Positions 24,460 to 32,050 of a DNA stretch of 64,000 nt are shown in pieces. The notes under the pieces are model-generated. The model was given only the letters and a program-made list of their open reading frames with translations, was not told where the DNA came from and made no database searches. The position numbers and the translations under genes are program-made. The DNA lies in assembly GCA_009360345.1 (NCBI GenBank), contig SPDP01000001.1, forward strand, positions 1,240,001-1,304,000, in the 5' to 3' direction. Each line of letters starts with the position of its first letter. Within the stretch, counting starts at the first letter, position 1. The stretch is from Alcaligenaceae bacterium SAGV5. GTDB taxonomy: Bacteria; Pseudomonadota; Gammaproteobacteria; Burkholderiales; Burkholderiaceae_B.

Positions 24460-25644
24460 TTACTCCGGCACTTTGAATTGCCAGCGAAGGACAGCTGATG
24501 TCAGCAGTCTTTGATGCGTCTGGCCTGGAAATCGGTCCTGGGTGAACAGAGCGCCATAAGTCCACTCGCCTCGTTCCTTCAGAAATCGTGCTGGTCCGTC
24601 ATAGAGTTTCTTCAACTCCCGCGGATTGGCCAGATTCTCCATGTAAGCGGTAGCGAGCGCTCTGTAGCCCGGTGGATCAATGTCCATTTCAACGTGGACT
24701 CGTGGACTGCTGGGCAAGACATGAAGCGCGGTGCTCCCGAGGCCATCCCCTTGGAAACCTCCCAGTGTCTGGACTTCACCCTTCACGCCATGCTGTGCCA
24801 AGTCAAGAAATTCTGCTGTTGCAGCACGTAGGTCGTTCGCCCCAACGCTGAAATCCTGATCCATTCCGCGCTGCGTACCGCAATGTCCTTGCAGGGCGCG
24901 CAGCAGGGCTTCTGTAAAACGCGCCACCCCGTGCTCGGGAGCATAGGCCTTCCGGTTCATGCTCGTGGCACCAATCAGCGACCAGTCTTTCGTCTTGGGC
25001 GGGCCCGAACGAGCCCCTTCGATAAGCGATTGAGGTGAGTTGATGTTGTTGAGGAGTTGTTCGTTGAACTCCATACAGGCGTCAATCCAGAAGGCTAGGG
25101 TCGCTGGGGTCGCCCGAATGGCAGCTTGGCAGGTGTTTGAAACATGAAAGAGTGGCCCCCAGCGGTCATGCTCAAGCTCCATCACGTCGTCTGCTACCAG
25201 ATGCTGGACGGTACCGTCGCTCAGCCCGTGCCCGCAGAAATAGAAAATCCCGCGGCTCTGGGGGTTGTTGCCCAACCGCGCCAGCCATTGGTGAGCGGCA
25301 GCTTTCAAGTTCGCGAGGGTCGGCCTGGTGCAGGCTGCGACCTTTCCTGAGGGCAATGTGTAAGTCTCTGCCGGGGACGCAAGTATGGCAAGCGTTCCCA
25401 ACGGCGCATATGGGTTATGGAACGCTTTCTCGGGAGGCTGTTCCTGGCCTGCAGGCATTGCGTCACGGCCGGAAAGGAACCAGTTGGCCATGGTCTCCAC
25501 CGAAAGGCGCGGAGGCATCAGTGGCTGCAATCCGCCTTGCGCGGCAGCCAGACCAGGGTACTCACCGCACCCCACGAGCAGAACATGTGTCGCGGTTACC
25601 TTGGGATTGTCCTGGAATGCCTGAGATTCGAAAATAATGCCCAT
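24460..25644 (-). CDS. Caspase-like (C14) cysteine protease
   Basis: A 394-residue protein with the caspase/metacaspase catalytic pattern. The core starts with a strand typical of the fold (THVLLVGCGEYPGL), the catalytic His139 lies in GIFYFCGHGLSDG and the catalytic Cys190 in AFWIDACMEF, with the expected strand-then-His and strand-then-DxC arrangement. The region after residue 290 (LHVLPSSPRVHVEMDIDPPG) is a separate C-terminal domain. It starts two bases after the stop of an alpha/beta hydrolase and is followed after three bases by a 552-residue unknown gene. Bacterial caspase-like proteases act in several anti-phage and programmed-death systems; this arrangement is not one I recognise. 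No secretion signal is visible, so it should act in the cytoplasm. Confidence 0.75.
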   Translation of the reverse strand: MGIIFESQAFQDNPKVTATHVLLVGCGEYPGLAAAQGGLQPLMPPRLSVETMANWFLSGRDAMPAGQEQPPEKAFHNPYAPLGTLAILASPAETYTLPSGKVAACTRPTLANLKAAAHQWLARLGNNPQSRGIFYFCGHGLSDGTVQHLVADDVMELEHDRWGPLFHVSNTCQAAIRATPATLAFWIDACMEFNEQLLNNINSPQSLIEGARSGPPKTKDWSLIGATSMNRKAYAPEHGVARFTEALLRALQGHCGTQRGMDQDFSVGANDLRAATAEFLDLAQHGVKGEVQTLGGFQGDGLGSTALHVLPSSPRVHVEMDIDPPGYRALATAYMENLANPRELKKLYDGPARFLKERGEWTYGALFTQDRFPGQTHQRLLTSAVLRWQFKVPE

Positions 25645-25646
25645 GT

Positions 25647-26843
25647 CTAAGCCTTCGCCTCCATGACCCTCTTGGCAAGTCGCTTGTAGAAGCTTGGGCT
25701 TAGGAAGTAGCCACCGTGGGCACCCAGCAGACCGTAGCCTGTGTCGAACTTGTAATCCTCCGCATCGAGGAACACGCCTTCTGCCCGGAAGGAGAACGCG
25801 TCGTTCGTGTCATACACGTTGATCCAACGCGCAACATTCGAAGGCCTCGGTAAGCGGTCGCGGGGAGGATTCTTGGGTATACCGAGCTTGCTGGTCTTGC
25901 AGAGGGTCATTTCCTCGAATAAGGCCACTTGAGAGCCAACTGTGATGAAGTATTCTACTTTTATGTCAGGCAAGTAATGGGTAAACGCGTCATAGGCAAG
26001 CAAGCCGCCCAGGCTGTGACCGACCACAACGAGCTTGTCGTCACCCGGTGTTCTCGCGGCGTGCGCCTCCTGAAGTTTCGCCAGGACGTCTGCCAGGATG
26101 CTGGAGGGACCCGACTGATCGCGCGTCGTCAAGTAAACAAAGATATCGCCGAGAAACCTGGAAGCACTCTCATGGACGGATTTTCTGCCTAGCTTAGCCA
26201 GTACTGCACTTGCGGCATCGCCAGGCGCATCTTCAAGCCGACGGATCGCTTCCCGCACTGATGCGAACCAGTCCCCGATTCCTAAAGCCACGGCAACTGG
26301 AGTAGCTGCGTTCTGCTGCAGGTAGGGAGCTACGGTTTCGAGGAGTTTATGGGCAAACGCTACATTGTCCAGGGCGGGAATGGCAAGTGCCCATGCCGGA
26401 GCAGGATCGTCTTCGGCATATCGCAGCGAGGCTTCGTAATACGTAGCGATTTCCTGTGTACGGTCAGCGGAAACGGCAACTGAAGCAGTGTCCCAGAACA
26501 GATCTAGCGCGGCTATGAATCCTTCCTTGCGGCTGATCTCGCCCAGACTGACCGCCTCGCTGCCCTTCTGGAACCGTACTTCGCCGAGCCACAGTTCGAG
26601 GGCCGCACCATTTGAACCCAACGCAACAACATCATCCGAACTACGGGGCAATGAAGCCTGCTTCCATCGGAAATCAACGCCCTGGCCACCCCAGTAGGGG
26701 AACATTACATGTTGCGGCTGGACCGACATCCCCACACGTGGAGCGAAAGTGCTTCTGAAATACTCTCGCTTGCTGTTGATTCCCGGCTCGTAATCTTTGT
26801 CCTCAACGCGATTGTTCACGCCATGAATGAACACGATGGGCAT
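25647..26843 (-). CDS. Alpha/beta hydrolase (lipase/esterase-like) of the caspase operon
   Basis: A 398-residue alpha/beta hydrolase. It opens with the oxyanion-hole strand MPIVFIHGVNN, has the nucleophile elbow VVVGHSLGGLLAYD with Ser277, an acidic candidate in WINVYDTNDAFSF and a histidine candidate in GAHGGYFLS. A helical insertion of about 150 residues separates the first strand from the nucleophile. There is no signal peptide, so the substrate should be intracellular (phospholipid, acyl ester or a small molecule). The ATG at 26843 has AAGGAGAGAGAG upstream. It is the first gene of a three-gene operon with a caspase-like protease, which suggests that one of the two enzymes regulates or executes a shared toxic response. 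Confidence 0.75.
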   Translation of the reverse strand: MPIVFIHGVNNRVEDKDYEPGINSKREYFRSTFAPRVGMSVQPQHVMFPYWGGQGVDFRWKQASLPRSSDDVVALGSNGAALELWLGEVRFQKGSEAVSLGEISRKEGFIAALDLFWDTASVAVSADRTQEIATYYEASLRYAEDDPAPAWALAIPALDNVAFAHKLLETVAPYLQQNAATPVAVALGIGDWFASVREAIRRLEDAPGDAASAVLAKLGRKSVHESASRFLGDIFVYLTTRDQSGPSSILADVLAKLQEAHAARTPGDDKLVVVGHSLGGLLAYDAFTHYLPDIKVEYFITVGSQVALFEEMTLCKTSKLGIPKNPPRDRLPRPSNVARWINVYDTNDAFSFRAEGVFLDAEDYKFDTGYGLLGAHGGYFLSPSFYKRLAKRVMEAKA

Positions 26844-27319
26844 CTCTCTCTCCTTAAACCCTGTGATCCTGAGTAGTCCACGCTTTCATGTATCGATGTG
26901 TAGCTGCATTAAAGCATTAATTTCAGCCGATTCCACCGCCTCGGCCTAAGCATCTTTGCGTGATGTATGTAGATCAATGGGATTCCAATCTCTGAATCGC
27001 AAACTATCGTTTATTTAGACGCGTTAGCTCTCTGTTGACTGAAAGCGGCCACTCAGTTGTCCGTATGCAACGACCGCTAACCCTTATAAAGCAGACATTG
27101 GCCATCAAAGCTCAAACGGCCGTTTCGGGTCGAAAGCAGTCATTGGCAAAGCAGGATTCTAGTATCGATCCATGTGTGCTATAGCGTTCCCCCTTGCTCC
27201 TTTACTCGCGTCCCTACAGGCAAAAAAACCGTACTACCATTGGCCGGCGTTCATGTATACGATACGCATCGCAGCACCGATCGACCATCAGATGAAGAAC
27301 TCAGACATCGGAGGCTCCT
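26844..27319. other. Intergenic region, 476 bases, AT-rich
   Basis: No gene is visible between the divergent hydrolase and YegP-like genes. The region is clearly richer in A and T than the rest of the window and carries degenerate palindromic repeats (listed separately). It must contain promoters for both flanking genes, but no clear hexamer pair could be assigned. Confidence 0.5.
27036..27146. repeat. Degenerate palindromic repeats upstream of the caspase operon
   Basis: Fragments GACTGAAAGCGGCCACTC, AACGACCGCTAACCC, GCAGACATTGGCC and ACGGCCGTTTCGGGTCGAAA followed by GCAGTCATTGGC are related to the repeats downstream of the operon at 22688..22790. The last one retains a recognisable palindrome. 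They mark both sides of the three-gene operon. Confidence 0.55.
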
Positions 27320-27649
27320 ATGAGCGGTTACTACGACTTGAAGCGTAGCGGTGATCAGTACATGTTCAACCTAAAAGCCGGCAATCACGAAGTCATTCTT
27401 ACCAGCGAGCGTTACACCGCCAAAGCGAGCGCCTTGGGTGGCATTGAATCGGTGCGTAAGAACTCCCCGAGCGACGCAAGATATCAACGCAAGACGGCAT
27501 CCGACGGTTCGCCCTATTTCACCTTGACGGGAGCGAATGGCGAGGTCATCGGGCGCAGCGAGATGTACTCGGGCACGTCGGCACGGGACAATGGCATTGA
27601 GTCGGTCAAGGCCAACGGGCCCACCCCCACGGTGAAAGACAATACTTGA
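27320..27649 (+). CDS. YegP-like protein (DUF1508, two repeats)
   Basis: A 109-residue protein of the YegP/DUF1508 family, same length as E. coli YegP (110). It consists of two copies of a roughly 48-residue beta unit: MFNLKAGNHEVILTSERYTA ending in GGIESVRKNSP, and YFTLTGANGEVIGRSEMYSG ending in NGIESVKANGP. The molecular role of the family is unknown; it is a small soluble protein often expressed in stress or stationary phase. GGAGG lies eight bases before the ATG. It is divergent from the caspase operon. Confidence 0.88.
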   Translation: MSGYYDLKRSGDQYMFNLKAGNHEVILTSERYTAKASALGGIESVRKNSPSDARYQRKTASDGSPYFTLTGANGEVIGRSEMYSGTSARDNGIESVKANGPTPTVKDNT

Positions 27650-27750
27650 GTGGTTGCTGCGGCAGCGTTGGCTGGTTTTCGTAGGGCCGGCGTTGCCACA
27701 GTGTCGATCTGATCAAGCGTTGCGCGGCCAGCCGGTGCGCAAGCGGGACG

Positions 27751-28098
27751 TCAGAGCCGAATGAGAACCGCGTAGAGATCCAACGCCGCGAGTGCGGCGT
27801 TCAGAAACAGCAGCCCGCGCTCGCGTAGCAGGATCGCGTATAGGCCGAGGCAGATATGGCCGGCCAGGAATCCGCCGAATATCAGCGGTGACGATGCGCT
27901 CTCTGGCTGTACGGAAATCGCGATGGCCCCGCCGATCAGCAGGAGATTCGCTACATAAATCGCGAGCTGCGGGGTGCTGGCGAATGTTCGCCGGGGTGCG
28001 GTTTTCTCGCCCGTGGCGTGGACGATCCGCGCGCGACCGCAGTTCGGACAGGAGGCCGGAGGGGCGAGATGAACGGTCTGGGCGGAGGGCGATGCCAT
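27751..28098 (-). CDS. Small membrane protein with CxxC zinc-ribbon start
   Basis: A 115-residue protein. The N-terminus has CPNC as a half zinc ribbon, and the rest contains three hydrophobic segments (IYVANLLLIGGAIAISV, FGGFLAGHICLGLYAILL and LFLNAALAALDLYAVLI). The ATG at 28098 has GAGGA upstream; an upstream extension of the frame overlaps the divergent dioxygenase promoter and lacks similarity. I do not recognise the family. It is divergent from the PhyH-like gene, with 113 bases between them. Confidence 0.55.
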   Translation of the reverse strand: MASPSAQTVHLAPPASCPNCGRARIVHATGEKTAPRRTFASTPQLAIYVANLLLIGGAIAISVQPESASSPLIFGGFLAGHICLGLYAILLRERGLLFLNAALAALDLYAVLIRL

Positions 28099-28211
28099 GT
28101 GTATCCTCGAAGCAGTCGAATAGACGGCGCATGGCCACGGGGCAGTACGCCGTTTTACCTGCATTGAGTGGCGGGAGTCGGGGCGCCGGTTCCTCCAAGG
28201 ACTTCTTGCCA

Positions 28212-28904
28212 ATGAATACTGCTCAAACCGATTGTTTCGCCGATCAAGGGTATGTCCGGTTGGAGGGCTTTCATCCGCGTAAGCGGATGATGGCTGTCCG
28301 GCAGAAGCTGCTTGATGAACTCAAGCGCGTGTCCGAGGGAAAGGGCATGCCCGCTTCGGTGCGCGGGCTGCCTGTCTTCCAGCAGATCGGCAAGTTGTCT
28401 TCGCTTGTCAGGCTGCCCGGGCTGCACGAATCGCTGGTTACCCAGGCGTTGCTGGCCGAGGTGACGCGACTGGCCGGACGGATGCCGAAGGTTGTCCAGG
28501 ATGTCGAACTGTTGCTGTCGCCGCCCCGTCAAGGCGCCTCGACGCTGCAAGGTTTGAACTGGCATGTGGACGTGGCGGCGAAGCCGCCAGGCCGCTTGCC
28601 CGGGATACAGGCATTTTTCCTGATCGATGACGTGGCTGGCGGGGGTGGGGGAACGCTGGCGCTGGCCGGATCCCATCGTGTCGATATGCAGCCGGATGGC
28701 GCGTCGTCCCGGCTACGCCGGATATTGAGAACGGCGGAAGATCTGAAGCGCGAGCTCGATGGCCTGAAGGTCAGGGTCGTGGAGATGTCCGGACGTGCGG
28801 GCGATGTCTTCCTCATGGACATGCGTCTGCTGCACACCCCGTCGGTCAATTCGGCTCAGCACGTGCGGATGATGGCGACATCCCGCTGCTTCCTCGACCC
28901 CTGA
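28212..28904 (+). CDS. Phytanoyl-CoA dioxygenase (PhyH)-family protein
   Basis: A 230-residue Fe(II)/2-oxoglutarate-dependent oxygenase. The first iron ligands are in the HxD motif NWHVDVAAKP, the second histidine in MDMRLLHTPSVNSAQ, and the arginine in QHVRMMATSR should bind 2-oxoglutarate. SGRAGDVFLMDMRLLH is the typical late strand. The start is the ATG at 28212 with AAGGA upstream, because MNTAQTDCFADQGYVRLEGF is the usual family beginning. Substrate unknown; such enzymes hydroxylate fatty acyl or amino acid derivatives. It stands alone and ends before a strong hairpin. Confidence 0.8.
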   Translation: MNTAQTDCFADQGYVRLEGFHPRKRMMAVRQKLLDELKRVSEGKGMPASVRGLPVFQQIGKLSSLVRLPGLHESLVTQALLAEVTRLAGRMPKVVQDVELLLSPPRQGASTLQGLNWHVDVAAKPPGRLPGIQAFFLIDDVAGGGGGTLALAGSHRVDMQPDGASSRLRRILRTAEDLKRELDGLKVRVVEMSGRAGDVFLMDMRLLHTPSVNSAQHVRMMATSRCFLDP

Positions 28905-28960
28905 TGCCGCTGGCTTATTCGATCTTGACATCGTCTTGAGGCATCGCTGAGATACGATCA

Positions 28961-28979
28961 TCGACCCTTCGAGGGTCGA
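28961..28979. terminator. Perfect hairpin between convergent genes
   Basis: TCGACCCT-TCG-AGGGTCGA is a perfect 8-base stem with a 3-base loop, located between the stop of the PhyH-like gene and the stop of the convergent lipoprotein gene. It lacks a T-run, so it may be a bidirectional transcript-end hairpin rather than a canonical terminator. Confidence 0.5.
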
Positions 28980-28990
28980 CGCGAGCCTCG

Positions 28991-29533
28991 CTATTGCCGG
29001 GCGCTGCGACAGATGAGTGGCCCGACATCGTTGACGGGCACCCTCATTATCGAGCCGTCTATGTTTTCCAGCCTGCTGGCCGTCAATTGGCAGCGCCCGC
29101 CTGATTCTGCCGAGAGCCTGACCTCGTATTGTGTTTTTTCCTGGGCGGTAAAACTGAGGCCGCCCAGGCACTGTACGCCGGCTCCGCTGAAGGTCCCCAC
29201 ATTGACGATCTGGAGCGGGGCCACGGCGATTTCGGCGATATTGCGATCGGTTGCGTCGACTGGGTCCAGCATTCCTACTCTCCGGGGGACATCCCCGGCG
29301 ACCGCTTGGATGGCATGGCCCAGCCAGTGATTATTGATCACATTGAAGCCGTTGTTGCACTCGGTGGGGGGGTAAAGATTGAGCAGCGTTTTATCGACTT
29401 GGTTGACGAATCGGATCTTGGCCGCTGACGGGGCTTCGGAGAGTTGGACCGGCGGAGGTGCAGCGCAGCCGGCGGTGGCCGCAACCAGGATCCACCCCGA
29501 GGCGCTGGGTAGTCTGCTCATCATTCTTCTCAT
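28991..29533 (-). CDS. Lipoprotein of unknown function (downstream of two)
   Basis: A 180-residue protein with a lipoprotein signal peptide ending ATAGC (Cys23). The mature part contains four further cysteines (in PPTECNNG, AGVQCLGG, GRCQL and PLICRSA), probably two disulfides in an envelope protein. It has a beta-rich look (KIRFVNQVDKTLLNLY). The start ATG at 29533 overlaps the stop of the upstream lipoprotein gene (ATGA); ATGs at 29524 and 29521 are alternatives with GAGAAGA ahead. I do not recognise the family. It forms an operon with the preceding lipoprotein gene. Confidence 0.6.
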   Translation of the reverse strand: MRRMMSRLPSASGWILVAATAGCAAPPPVQLSEAPSAAKIRFVNQVDKTLLNLYPPTECNNGFNVINNHWLGHAIQAVAGDVPRRVGMLDPVDATDRNIAEIAVAPLQIVNVGTFSGAGVQCLGGLSFTAQEKTQYEVRLSAESGGRCQLTASRLENIDGSIMRVPVNDVGPLICRSARQ

Positions 29534-29979
29534 TGTTTGGTTTCGACGGCAGGAGGCGTCGGGATCTCGGTATATTCAGCCCGAACGGCTCGCCCATCCA
29601 TGATCAGGTTGCCGGTGAACAAATAGGTCTTGCCCGAACGGGCTCGGATTCTTATGCGGGGAAAAGCAGGATAGTGGCCGGCCGAATAGACCTTGAGCTG
29701 GACCGTGTATGCTCCCGGAGCGACTTTTATGCGGTGGTAGTCTTTGAAGGATTCGGACGGTATGACAGTCGAGCCGTACTCGTCGTATATCGCATTGAGT
29801 TGTGGTCTGACGGAGGCTTTCACTGATTGGTCGATTTCGAGAATGGCAGCTTCTTCGTCAGGAATGGAGTTGGCGCCAGGCGCTACGGTGCTGAGTGAAG
29901 CGCATCCAGCAAGGCCGAAAAGGATGATCAAGGCAACGACAGGACGAAGCCCGGAAAAGAGACGTTCGAGGAAGAGCAT
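29530..29979 (-). CDS. Lipoprotein of unknown function (upstream of two)
   Basis: A 149-residue lipoprotein with lipobox GLAGC (Cys26). The mature domain reads like a small beta-sandwich: HRIKVAPGAYTVQLKVYSAG, then RIRIRARSGKTYLFTGNLIM. The APGxYxVxV and GxTY patterns recall PEGA-like or carboxypeptidase-regulatory-like domains of surface proteins. It is the first gene of a two-lipoprotein operon with an ATGA overlap. A sigma-70-like promoter lies about 80 bases upstream. Confidence 0.65.
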   Translation of the reverse strand: MLFLERLFSGLRPVVALIILFGLAGCASLSTVAPGANSIPDEEAAILEIDQSVKASVRPQLNAIYDEYGSTVIPSESFKDYHRIKVAPGAYTVQLKVYSAGHYPAFPRIRIRARSGKTYLFTGNLIMDGRAVRAEYTEIPTPPAVETKQ

Positions 29980-30056
29980 GGTTTATCGAGACAGTGGACA
30001 AGCGAGGGATGCCGACCAGATCGACCGCCGGCTGACTAATGTTCTTGGAGCATGGC

Positions 30057-30086
30057 ATATTATCGGAACAGCTGGTTTTTTCACAA
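30057..30086 (-). promoter_or_regulatory. Sigma-70-like promoter for the lipoprotein operon
   Basis: On the minus strand TTGTGA (30081-30086) and TAATAT (30057-30062) are separated by 18 bases in an AT-rich patch, about 80 bases upstream of the first lipoprotein start. Confidence 0.5.
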
Positions 30087-30136
30087 GTTTTGTATCGCGT
30101 TGACGCGCCAACTAAACTGCTCTCGGTCCTGGGAAT

Positions 30137-30883
30137 ATGCGCCGTAAAATTTCGATAGTCCTGGTTTTCCTGGCGCTGGCGATGCCTGCAATGCTGAGGG
30201 CACAGGCCGTGCTGGACTCGACGGCGCAAGCCAATGCCTTGGAGCTTTCCCGGAAACGTGAGGGATATATCGCTCCTACGCAGCTCTTTGGGCTTTCCGC
30301 CGACTTGTTCAGCCGGACATATTTCGCGGAAGTCTTGCCAGAGACGAAATGGGGGCCTGATCATTCTTTATGGGCTCCCAATCTCGCTGCTTTCAAATCC
30401 GATATGGTTCGCCTGTTGTTACCGCCGGGCGTGGCTTTGGATGACTATCTGGCCGATGCGCTTGTTCGAGGGCTGTCGGAGGATGAGGTGAAGGCTTTGC
30501 GACGCGAAATGGAGAGTGATGATGTTCATGGGGCTGTACGCGAATTGACGCGAATCGGTCTTTCGTGGCAGGTCCTGGTGAGGGCACATACCATGCAGAC
30601 GGAGTCGCGATATTACTCATTGGCAGAGCAGGAGCAAACTAGACGTGAGATGCGGCTAGTCCGTGAGCACCTGATCGATACGGACTCCGGTACTTTTAAG
30701 GAGAAGGTGAAGCCCCTGGCGGAGTTCGCTGGCTCTGATTTGTTCAATAAATACGTCGCGGTTGTCAATCAGGCCTTCATGGACGGGGCGAAGCGAGTCG
30801 GGAACGCGGAGCGGGAGAAGAGTGCCAACTCCATCTCGGTCTTGTTGGAGCGCTGGCGGGTCCGATTGAGACGGGGCTCTTGA
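30137..30883 (+). CDS. Secreted protein of unknown function
   Basis: A 248-residue protein with a clear Sec signal peptide (basic MRRK, hydrophobic core, cleavage expected after LRAQA). The mature protein is mainly helical and charged, with ALVRGLSEDEVKALRREMES and LAEFAGSDLFNKYVAVVNQA as the most regular helices. The FNKYVAVVNQAF stretch resembles DUF2059-type periplasmic proteins, but the similarity is weak. It is divergent from the lipoprotein operon. The GC content is below that of the housekeeping genes. Confidence 0.6.
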   Translation: MRRKISIVLVFLALAMPAMLRAQAVLDSTAQANALELSRKREGYIAPTQLFGLSADLFSRTYFAEVLPETKWGPDHSLWAPNLAAFKSDMVRLLLPPGVALDDYLADALVRGLSEDEVKALRREMESDDVHGAVRELTRIGLSWQVLVRAHTMQTESRYYSLAEQEQTRREMRLVREHLIDTDSGTFKEKVKPLAEFAGSDLFNKYVAVVNQAFMDGAKRVGNAEREKSANSISVLLERWRVRLRRGS

Positions 30884-30906
30884 TGCGCTTCGCGGCTATT
30901 GAGCCT

Positions 30907-31184
30907 TCATTTCACAGAATCGGACAGAATGGGTTCGATGGCCGGACCGTCGCGATCATTGGCTATCGTCAGGACGGCGAGGGACCCGTTTCCCTCGCCG
31001 AGGATCCGCATCGAATGTTCCAGGAAGGCGCTTCGGTTTTTCGCGTCGGTCAACGGATCATGCGTTGCCAGGTGACGCATCTTGTCGATCAGTTCGTCGC
31101 GATGCGCCAAACCGGTCGAAACAGCACAACCGCCAGACCCGAAAGTATCAGTGCCGCTATCGGCAGCAAGTAGGTTCGTTTCAT
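30907..31184 (-). pseudogene. Broken diguanylate cyclase (GGDEF) remnant
   Basis: From the ATG at 31184 the frame encodes a membrane anchor (MKRTYLLPIAALILSGLAVV, then LFRPV) and stops after 32 codons. In the adjacent frame, from about 31110, it continues with ELIDKMRHLATHDPLTDAKN, then RSAFLEH, which is the canonical beginning of a GGDEF domain (LATHDPLTGLPNR). The domain ends after the first core strand (GSLAVLTI), long before the GGDEF signature. A frameshift near 31105-31115 and a 3' truncation together indicate a decayed membrane-bound diguanylate cyclase gene. No function is expected. Confidence 0.75.
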
Positions 31185-31241
31185 GGGCGGCGTGGCGGCG
31201 CGGCGATCGACTATTTTGGTGGGGATTCGGCGCGCCCCGGC

Positions 31242-31919
31242 TCAGGCCGCGAAAGACTCGGTCTGGCGTTGCAGCGATTCCAGGTGCAGGCGCATGCGGC
31301 GTTCCGCTTCCGGGGCCGAGCGCTTGACGATGGCCTGCGCGATGGCCGCGTGTTCCGCGTACATGCGCTGGATATCCTCGGCCATGTTGAAGGGGGCGGC
31401 TGGCCTGCCGTGCATGGCGGTGCGGATGTCGAACAGGATGTCGGTCAACGCCTGCAGCAGCCGGTTGTGCGAGGCGGCGGCGATGGCGCGGTGGAAGGAT
31501 TCCGCCTGAGCCTGGGTGCGCGAGAGGATTTTCTCGCCTTCCATCTGCTGCAGGGCCGCCATGATGCGGGAGAAGTCCTGGGCCGAACCGTAGACGGCCG
31601 CCAGCGCGGCGGTCTGCGGTTCGATGATCAGGCGCGCGGCCATGAGCTCGACAGGATTGGTGAGCGACGCGATCTTCAGGGGTTCCAGGGGCGACGACCG
31701 GCGCGTGGGTCTGCTGAGGTAGGTGCCACGGCCGACATGGCGCTGCACCTCGCCGTTGGCTTCCAGCTCCGCCAAGGCCTGGCGCAGATTGCCCCGGCTC
31801 AGCCCCAGCAGGGACGCAAGTTCGCGCTCGGCCGGCAAACGTTCGCCAGGCCGCAACTTGCTTTGCGCGATATAGCGCGTGACCGCCTGGACGGGCTCGA
31901 TGGGGGCATTCTTGCGCAT
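31242..31919 (-). CDS. GntR/FadR-family regulator
   Basis: A 225-residue repressor. The winged helix at the N-terminus has LRPGERLPAERELASLLGLS and RGNLRQALAELEANGEVQRH, and the C-terminal FCD domain shows PVELMAARLIIEPQTAALAA and FHRAIAAASHNRLLQALTDI, with histidines and acidic residues suited to bind a metal and a carboxylate ligand. It is divergent from the FAH-family gene and shares with it an intergenic region containing a perfect 20-base palindrome, the likely operator. The start ATG at 31919 is followed by the HTH at normal distance. It probably senses the substrate of the neighbouring hydrolase pathway. Confidence 0.92.
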   Translation of the reverse strand: MRKNAPIEPVQAVTRYIAQSKLRPGERLPAERELASLLGLSRGNLRQALAELEANGEVQRHVGRGTYLSRPTRRSSPLEPLKIASLTNPVELMAARLIIEPQTAALAAVYGSAQDFSRIMAALQQMEGEKILSRTQAQAESFHRAIAAASHNRLLQALTDILFDIRTAMHGRPAAPFNMAEDIQRMYAEHAAIAQAIVKRSAPEAERRMRLHLESLQRQTESFAA

Positions 31920-31944
31920 GCCGGTGTCTCCTTTGTTTTTGTGC

Positions 31945-31964
31945 GGATTGGTTCGAACCAATCC
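31945..31964. promoter_or_regulatory. Perfect 20-bp palindrome, likely GntR operator
   Basis: GGATTGGTTCGAACCAATCC is a perfect palindrome 26 bases upstream of the regulator start, between the divergent regulator and FAH genes. The core TTGGTTCGAACCAA resembles the TGGTnnnACCA half-site geometry of FadR-subfamily operators. A partial second site (GACCAATTTGTCG) lies about 25 bases further on. Confidence 0.8.
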
Positions 31965-32050
31965 AGGCGAAGCATGCACCATTCCGACCAATTTGTCGTC
32001 ATGCGAGAACGGTCCCTAGACTCCGCCCTGAATGAAACCAGGGAGAGGGC

